DNA of 64,000 nt from Methylomicrobium sp. wino1 (GTDB lineage Bacteria > Pseudomonadota > Gammaproteobacteria > Methylococcales > Methylomonadaceae): the NCBI RefSeq assembly GCF_003932755.1, contig NZ_CP024202.1:124001-188000 (forward strand). The letters run 5' to 3'. The notes below the pieces were generated by a model that did not search any database, was not told the origin of the DNA, and saw only the letters and a list, made by a program, of their open reading frames with translations. Of this stretch, positions 58,738 through 64,000 are shown one piece after another (position 1 is the stretch's first letter; the number at the start of each line of letters is the position of its first letter). The translations under genes and the position numbers were made by a program.

Positions 58738-59643
58738 ATGGCCATCTTAAACTATCACCACCTGCGTTACTTCTGGGTCATCGCCAATGAAAACAACTTG
58801 ACCCGAGCCGCAGAAAAACTACACATCTCGCAATCCGCGCTGAGCATACAGTTGCGTAAACTCGAAGAAAGCTTGGGACAAAAATTATTTGAACGCGAAG
58901 GCCGGCAGTTGATCTTGACCGAAGCGGGTCACATTGCCTTGGATTATGCTCAAGCCATTTTCCACGCTGGTGATGAGCTGTTGAGTGTCATGCAGCGCCG
59001 CGAAGCGGGTAGTCGGCGTTTATTGCGTGTCGGAGCGGTTTCCACCCTCTCACGCAATTTTCAGTTGGATATGATCAAACCGCTGCTAGCTTTGGAAGAT
59101 ATTGAGTTGGTACTGCACTCCGGCAGCCTTAAAACCTTGATGCAGCAAATGCAGGAACATACCTTGGATTTGATCTTGTCCAATCGCCCGGCTCCCGACG
59201 CTATGGATCGAAATTGGCAATGTCATTTACTGGATGAACAGATAGCTAGTCTCGTCTGCCATGCGCTGACGGCCCCTGCCAACTTGCGTTTTCCGGACGA
59301 TTTACACCATGCCGAATTATTAGTCCCCAGCATGGAGAGCGAAATTCGAACCGCTTTCGATTTCTTGCTCAACCAAGCCGGCGTTCGGCCCAAAATCATT
59401 GCGGAAGTGGACGACATGGCTATGCTCAGACTGTTGGCGCGTGAATCCGGAACGCTGACACTGGTACCCCCCGTGGTGGTGCGTGACGAATTGATCAGCG
59501 GGCATTTGGTCGAATGCGTGCAGATCGAAGAAGTCAAGGAACGCTTCTATGCGATCACCCCTGACAGACACTTTCCCAATCCGCTCTTGAAAACCCTATT
59601 TGATAATTTTAAGCCCTCCCATAAGGGAAGATCAATACCGTAG
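58738..59643 (+). CDS. LysR-family regulator, NhaR-like
   Basis: 301 residues. LysR winged helix: NYHHLRYFWVIANENNLTRAAEKLHISQSALSIQLRKLEESLG, the NhaR-type opening (HLRYFWVIA), then an effector domain. NhaR activates sodium/proton antiporter genes in E. coli. Divergent from the SulP gene with a 159-nt AT-rich gap, so it probably controls that transporter. Confidence 0.88.
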   Translation: MAILNYHHLRYFWVIANENNLTRAAEKLHISQSALSIQLRKLEESLGQKLFEREGRQLILTEAGHIALDYAQAIFHAGDELLSVMQRREAGSRRLLRVGAVSTLSRNFQLDMIKPLLALEDIELVLHSGSLKTLMQQMQEHTLDLILSNRPAPDAMDRNWQCHLLDEQIASLVCHALTAPANLRFPDDLHHAELLVPSMESEIRTAFDFLLNQAGVRPKIIAEVDDMAMLRLLARESGTLTLVPPVVVRDELISGHLVECVQIEEVKERFYAITPDRHFPNPLLKTLFDNFKPSHKGRSIP

Positions 59644-59803
59644 GTCGCGCACCACCTACCCTTTCTCAATGACTCTCGTCATAGCATGCCTATCGATGGA
59701 GCGAGTACGACTTGAGCGCACTGAAAGATTTTTCCGATAGCTGAATTTGACGCGTCGTGTCCTAAGGAATATAGTGAATCGTGTTATTTATAGGGCAATA
59801 GAA

Positions 59804-60052
59804 ATGATTACCGCAAACGATTTAAAAACCAAAGGTATTGCTTGTTTAGAAGAAAGTCTTGCCAATCAACCGGAGGCCGTGATTACTGTCCGAGGTAAAG
59901 AGTCTTTTGTCGTGATGAAGATCGATCATTATCACTACCTGCGTGAAATGGAGCTGGAGGCCGCGCTCTATGAAGCGAAACAGGATGTTTCGTCAGGCCG
60001 TTTCAGCAAGGACAATATTGACCAACATATAACCGAGTCATTTGTGGAATGA
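59804..60052 (+). CDS. Phd/YefM-type antitoxin
   Basis: 82 residues from ATG 59804 (MITANDLKTKGIACLEESLANQPEAVITVRGKESFVVMKIDHYHYLREMELEAAL in sequence), with the small Phd/YefM DNA-binding fold and a C-terminal toxin-binding tail. The in-frame extension to 59747 is not typical. Overlaps the toxin by 4 nt, as in type II toxin-antitoxin pairs; usually autoregulatory. Confidence 0.8.
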   Translation: MITANDLKTKGIACLEESLANQPEAVITVRGKESFVVMKIDHYHYLREMELEAALYEAKQDVSSGRFSKDNIDQHITESFVE

Positions 60053-60330
60053 CTTATAGCCTGATCTTTACCGACAGTTACAAAAAACGTGCTCGGCGTT
60101 TTGCAAAGCAACACCCGGAATTAAAGGAGCAATACCGAAAAACCTTGCTATTACTGTCTCAAAACCCTTTTCATCCGGCACTACGGTTACATGCACTCAA
60201 AGGCAAATTAGCCGATTTGCATTCGGTATCGATCAATCTCAGCTATCGGATAACCATTGAAATGATCATTTCCGAAAAAGAAATCATTTTGGTTAATGTC
60301 GGTAGCCATGATGAGGTTTATCAAGGTTGA
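60049..60330 (+). CDS. RelE/YafQ-type toxin
   Basis: 93 residues, RelE/ParE fold: YSLIFTDSYKKRARRFAKQHPELKEQY, then HALKGKLADLHSVSINLSYRITIEMI and EIILVNVGSHDEVYQG, with the basic and Arg/His positions of ribosome-dependent mRNA interferases. First gene of the accessory island at the right end. Confidence 0.8.
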   Translation: MTYSLIFTDSYKKRARRFAKQHPELKEQYRKTLLLLSQNPFHPALRLHALKGKLADLHSVSINLSYRITIEMIISEKEIILVNVGSHDEVYQG

Positions 60331-60336
60331 CCCTAA

Positions 60337-60555
60337 TTGATCGAACGTGTTTTGTTAACTATCGATAACTCACTGCCACGCCTAACGCCGAGCGAAAACA
60401 CCTTTAATTCGCCGTTCTCAGGATTGGGCTCGAAAGTCGGTTTCGACGAAACCAACAAATGGTCCGGCGAAACCAACCGCTAATGGGGCCGGCCGACTGT
60501 CATGTCGAAAGTGGTGATGCAGAAGGTCGACGCGATTTGGGACGAATTTTTTTAA
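60337..60555 (+). pseudogene. Decayed ORF of unknown origin
   Basis: One frame of 73 codons with a single internal TAA (about 60481): ...[39 protein letters not shown]. The last part loosely resembles the start of some type I restriction methylase subunits (VDAIWDEF), but too short to name. The remainder of 60331-60802 holds nothing recognisable except promoter space for the next gene. Confidence 0.25.
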
Positions 60556-60802
60556 CATGACTTTCGTCTCTTGAGAATCGGCACGGTTTTGTTGCAGAGG
60601 TGTTTAGCGGTATCGGCCTATTCCGGTCGTTCACAATATGGTTTTGGCATTATCCCGACCTGTTTATTACAAATGTAATGTGTGTTAGACCGTTTAGTAA
60701 ATCCTCAATGGAAGCGCATTCTTGACGAGTTTGTTTGAAAAGACGTGTTAGCCAGACCTAGATAATAACTAGCTGCGGATAGCATCCTGAACAGGAAGAT
60801 AA

Positions 60803-62182
60803 ATGTCTAAACAAGATGGATTGATAATTCATTTCGATGAAGAGCAACGAAATGACCTTATTAGGGGTAATGAAGATAATTTAACATTTTCAGATGCGCT
60901 TAGTGTAAGCGACTGGGAAATGAAACAACTCCAGGTCGTTCTAATTTCTTTCACTGGAAAAACTATTGATTTTATAAGTTTGGCAAGCAAGGGAAACAGA
61001 GTTGCTACTGCTAAATCAAGAGTAGAGTTTTCAGATTTGGTTAACCTGAACTCTGTGCCGTTAGATAAAGTAGAAAGACTTCTTGAGCCCAATACAAAAC
61101 TTCATTTCATGAGAAGTTCTGGTGGGCGTGGTGGACGAATTCCAAATAAAACATGGACTTCTGTTTTGAGTGCACTAAAAAAGCTTAGGCCAAATAAAGC
61201 GAGCGAAATAGATCGCCTCACCGCGTTAAAAGAAATATCAAGGTATAACTTAACGGGTGAAAAAGCCGAGGTATTCTTGCAACAGAGAGAGGCATTAGGG
61301 GCTGCTCTTGATATCTTCAGTGGAACAAATCAACTACGAAAAAACGTACTAAAGTCATGGGCCCCTAAGTTAGAAGAGATTACTGATCGTAACGACGATA
61401 CAATGGAGGCAATGCTATCATCAAGCGATGACGGATATAGCTTTATGAATGGCTTACAGGCGAGGTACATTCAGGAAGAGTCCGCAATTCAGCATGATTT
61501 ATTCAATTGGGAGGGTGTAAGGGCATCACTTCATCAGATGGGTGTTTCTCGATTCGAGCAAGGTAATAGGGAGCTCGAAATTGTATACGCCAACAAGAAC
61601 TCTCTAGAGCATACTTTAGGTATCGACCTTATTTACTATAATAAGTCATATCACTCATTTGTTCTTGTGCAATACAAGCTTATGAAAGAAAAAAATGACA
61701 AAGAAGGTTATTTCTATCGACCGGATGAGCAGTTAGAAAAAGAACTAAAACGCATGAATGAATTTCATGATAACTACCCGAATAGTAGTGAGCTTTTAAA
61801 GCACGAATTTTATCGTCTTAATTCGGATGGATTTCTCTTTAAGCTGGTGCCATCTAGAGGATTGCAGGCCGCCTCAGAAAAACTAATATCAGGCATGTAT
61901 ATACCTCGTGAATATATGATGTTTCTCCTGGGAATAAATGGACCTAAAGGTGAAAAGGGAGGGAGAATAATCAGTTTTAATAACTCACCAAGGTATTTAA
62001 CAAATACAGAGTTTAGCAGTTCTGTAAACAGAGGCTGGATCGGAAGCACCAGCTATCAGAGTGACATTCTGTCAGCTGTAATAGCATCCTACCTTGAGAC
62101 AGGCCGGGCGATTATGGTAGCAGTCGAAGTTGATACAGCTAACAATTCAATGCAACCGACCGCTAACGCGTCGGCTGATTGA
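60803..62182 (+). CDS. Hypothetical protein with a possible PD-(D/E)XK-like nuclease core
   Basis: 459 residues, not recognised as a named family. AT-richer and with different codon use from the chromosome core, which suggests transfer. Residues about 260-300 read IVYANKNSLEHTLGIDLIYY then SFVLVQYKLMKEK: Glu269, Asp275 and Gln290-x-Lys292 fit the E...D...(E/Q)xK arrangement of restriction-like nucleases, and QxK is seen in Mrr-type enzymes. The N-terminal 200 residues (an RSSGGRGGRIPNKTW basic stretch) could bind DNA. Neighbours are a toxin-antitoxin pair and transposases. A defence nuclease is inference. The tail NNSMQPTANASAD is encoded by an attC-like sequence. Confidence 0.7.
   Translation: MSKQDGLIIHFDEEQRNDLIRGNEDNLTFSDALSVSDWEMKQLQVVLISFTGKTIDFISLASKGNRVATAKSRVEFSDLVNLNSVPLDKVERLLEPNTKLHFMRSSGGRGGRIPNKTWTSVLSALKKLRPNKASEIDRLTALKEISRYNLTGEKAEVFLQQREALGAALDIFSGTNQLRKNVLKSWAPKLEEITDRNDDTMEAMLSSSDDGYSFMNGLQARYIQEESAIQHDLFNWEGVRASLHQMGVSRFEQGNRELEIVYANKNSLEHTLGIDLIYYNKSYHSFVLVQYKLMKEKNDKEGYFYRPDEQLEKELKRMNEFHDNYPNSSELLKHEFYRLNSDGFLFKLVPSRGLQAASEKLISGMYIPREYMMFLLGINGPKGEKGGRIISFNNSPRYLTNTEFSSSVNRGWIGSTSYQSDILSAVIASYLETGRAIMVAVEVDTANNSMQPTANASAD
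62138..62180. other. attC-like (integron cassette-type) sequence at the 3' end of the hypothetical gene
   Basis: GCTAACAATTCAATGCAACC then GACCGCTAACGC and GTCGGCTG: the CTAACAATTC start and the CAACCGAC/GTCGGCTG stem resemble the left half of cassette recombination sites. A matching R' (GTTAGC) is not found downstream, so it is partial or only look-alike. It encodes the gene's last 13 residues. Confidence 0.4.
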
Positions 62183-62301
62183 CCCGATGGCCCTTAACCC
62201 ATGTTTGACACTCAGATTTAAAATGCTTTACGAATCAATATATTATTGATTCAAAAATCGTCCTTAGGCACTACAAGCGCGTTTTCTGCGCGATTTTCGA
62301 T

Positions 62302-62505
62302 TTAGATGAGCGTTCTTTGCACACCTCTGGGCAGCGGATCAAGATTCAGAATGCGGTAAATTTGCGCCAACTCGGTTTCCGGGCGCGTGGTTTTGCGGAT
62401 GTGCAGAGTGCCGCCGTCGGCGCGCCGGAAGGAAGCGGTGACGCGTCGTTGGACGGACAGAATGCCGCGCAGGGTTGTCCACCGGTCGCGGAAAAAAGGG
62501 GTCAA
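62302..62505 (-). pseudogene. IS1634-like transposase, C-terminal fragment
   Basis: Minus strand reads TTLRGILSVQRRVTASFRRADGGTLHIRKTTRPETELAQIYRILNLDPLPRGVQRTLI, a typical end of IS1634-type transposases. Only about 60 residues remain; the upstream part is missing and replaced by tandem repeats. It is not the other end of the transposase at 63064, which runs in the opposite direction. Confidence 0.6.
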
Positions 62506-62542
62506 AAAGGCAAAAAGGGGTCAGGCAAAAAGGGGTCAGGTT
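62496..62542. repeat. Tandem AAAAAGGGGTCA repeats
   Basis: Three near-copies of a roughly 15-nt unit (AAAAAGGGGTCAGGC type) at the edge of the transposase remnant. GGGGTCAGG words often flank REP-associated transposases. No RAYT gene is visible here. Confidence 0.55.
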
Positions 62543-62759
62543 GAATTATTAATTCACCCTGATAATCATCTAGCCTGTCTCCCCGATCGGGACCCTAAGT
62601 GATATAAAAAGGGTGATGATCGAAACAACCGAGAAAGAAAGAGGTAGGTTCTGAGGTATCCCCATAAAATAGCCATAAAAAACAATTTGCTATAGATAAA
62701 ACGGTTTTTCGGGTCTCCCTGCTGTAATTTTTAATCTTTCAGCTTTGTCGGGAGTCCCT

Positions 62760-62882
62760 ATGTCGAACCTAAGTTTACTCCATAATTCGATCATGCAAGC
62801 GCTTCCCGAGCTTCATCGAACCCGGCTTAAAGTGCTTATGACTACCGAAGAGGCCGGCTTGAAAGGCACCTCGGGTCGCTAA
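62760..62882 (+). pseudogene. Short ORF, possible transposase N-terminal remnant
   Basis: 40 residues, MSNLSLLHNSIMQALPELHRTRLKVLMTTEEAG and on. The opening is like the N-terminus of some IS4-type transposases. Too short to be sure. The rest of 62183-63063 shows no other coding sequence. Confidence 0.3.
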
Positions 62883-63063
62883 AGGCCTTAGCCCACCTTT
62901 AACATTTTCTAGTAAATATCTATCATTCGCAAAAATTATTAATTTTTTAACTAATTGATATCATTGGACGATAAAAATCGACTTCCTCGAAAATGGCTAA
63001 TGTAGTGCCATAAAATGCCTCTGGTCTCTTGCGCCGCCTCGCGGTTTGCGCTAAGTTGACGGC

Positions 63064-64000
63064 ATGTTTATTCGACGCACTCAAACCCGCTGCAGAGCCA
63101 CCGGCGAACCTCATGTAACTTATCGACTGGTTCATTCCGAACGCATCGGTCACCAAGTTAAACAGGTCACACTGCTGAATCTAGGCCGGCATTTTTCGAT
63201 CCAGCCCACTTTTTGGCCGGCCTTATGTCGCCGTGTCCTGGAGTTGTTATCGTTGCAAACGAGTTTATTCGATCCGGACTTACCTCAGACGGTGGCCTTG
63301 GCCGCGGAACATATCGCCGCGCGCTTGTTGGCGGAAAGCGCGCCATTGCTCGTGAGACTTTCGTTGATCCCGACCCCAGCCATGCCTGTCGTCAATGACG
63401 CCGCACAGGCGGCTTCGGAATCGGTTTCGTCGGAGCCACCGGAGTCCCGGACTCCGGCTGAAATATATACCATTGATGCGAACTCGCTGGAATTAGCGCG
63501 GCCCCGTTCGATCGGTGTCGAGCAGGTCGGTTTGGCGGCGATGGACTTGGTCAATTTTACCTCGCTGCTGATGGGATTGGGTCTGTCCGGGCCGCTACGG
63601 GCGGCGGTTGTGGGTTCGATCATCGGGCGCATGGCAGCGCCGGCTTCTGAGGCCGCCACGCACCGTTGGCTAGGTCAGCGCAGCGGTTTGGGCGAGCTGT
63701 TGGACGTCGATTTCGAACGCATGAAGCCGATCACGTTGTATCGGGCTTCAGACGCTTTGATGAAGCACCGGGACGTCATCGAACGCACGCTGTTCAACCG
63801 GGTGCACGATCTGTTCGGTTTCGAGACCACGGTTACCTTATACGACTTGACCAATACGTATTTCGAAGGCACGGCGGCCGCCAATCCGAAAGCGCAACGG
63901 GGCCGCTCCAAAGAAAAGCGCCGCGACTGTCCACTGGTCACGCTGGGCTTGGTGCTCGACGGCAGCGGTTTTGTCCGCCGTTCCCAGACCTTCGACGGCA
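63064..64000 (+). mobile_element. IS1634-like transposase, partial (runs off the right edge)
   Basis: From ATG 63064 (MFIRRTQTRCRATGEPHVTYRLVHSERIG) an open frame continues to the window end, about 312 residues so far. Family stretches YTIDANSLELARPRSIGVEQ, TLYDLTNTYFEGTAAANPKAQ (DDE-domain first Asp region) and SKEKRRDCPLVTLGLVLDGSGFV are clear. The left end of the insertion sequence is probably near 62995, where GTAGTGCCAT lies. Looks intact as far as it goes. Confidence 0.85.

Noticed and set aside
60337-60555. Type I restriction methylase fragment
   Set aside because: Only about 15 residues look similar and the frame is broken; kept as an unnamed decayed ORF.
62317-62602. Plus-strand ORFs at 62317-62544 and 62387-62602
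   Set aside because: They are opposite the transposase fragment and run into tandem AAAAAGGGGTCA repeats.

Overview
The window looks like chromosome of a halotolerant or haloalkaliphilic gammaproteobacterium. The best guess is a type I methanotroph close to Methylotuvimicrobium/Methylomicrobium alcaliphilum. The reasons are the ectABC-ask operon with a divergent MarR-type ectR, an operator at 52054-52071 that matches the EctR1 pseudopalindrome as I remember it from M. alcaliphilum, and the gammaproteobacterial order of the housekeeping genes. This assignment is inference; no methane-oxidation gene lies in the window.

Layout. 1-11.4 kb (minus strand): rpoC (partial, TTG start), rpoB, rplL, rplJ (with an L10 leader), rplA, rplK, nusG, secE, tRNA-Trp, tuf, then tRNA-Thr, -Gly and -Tyr behind a good sigma70 promoter. 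11.5-16.4 kb (minus): rplY/ctc, prs, tRNA-Gln, ispE, lolB and a TPR lipoprotein. 16.7-20.4 kb (plus): hemA-prfA-prmC and a JAMM metalloprotease. 20.4-25.0 kb (minus): a Uma2-family pseudogene broken by a small transposon-like element, then gatC-gatA-Uma2-gatB. 26.0-35.3 kb (plus): the rod-shape and cell-wall cluster mreBCD-mrdA-rodA-mltB(SPOR)-dac-dat-ybeD. 35.8-40.6 kb (plus): lipB-lipA, tex and an exosortase-associated (TIGR04073-like) secreted protein.

41.3-52.7 kb is accessory and osmoadaptive. It holds a dioxygenase pseudogene with two in-frame stops, a sodium:solute symporter, and two ectoine modules. The main module, in transcription order on the minus strand, is ectA-ectB-[260 bp inverted-repeat element]-ectC-ask-(psi)TPR. 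The second is (psi)ectC-ectD-TPR. The two modules have decayed reciprocally: each keeps the piece the other has lost. The TPR membrane gene starts inside the 3' end of its upstream ectoine gene in both modules, so it looks like an overlooked ectoine-associated component.

52.9-59.6 kb: a lipid/polar-headgroup set (UPF0104 flippase-like protein, glycosyltransferase, CDP-alcohol phosphatidyltransferase, SAM methyltransferase) and a SulP transporter divergent from a LysR/NhaR-like regulator. 59.8-64.0 kb is a small island: a toxin-antitoxin pair, a decayed ORF, an AT-richer 459-residue protein with a possible PD-(D/E)XK-like nuclease core and an attC-like 3' end, transposase fragments, and an IS1634-like transposase running off the right edge.

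Spread through 20-57 kb are several families of short, non-coding, inverted-repeat elements (here called A, B and C) plus shorter dispersed hairpins. One copy sits inside a gene, one inside the ect operon, one inside another element, and one is a chimera of two families.
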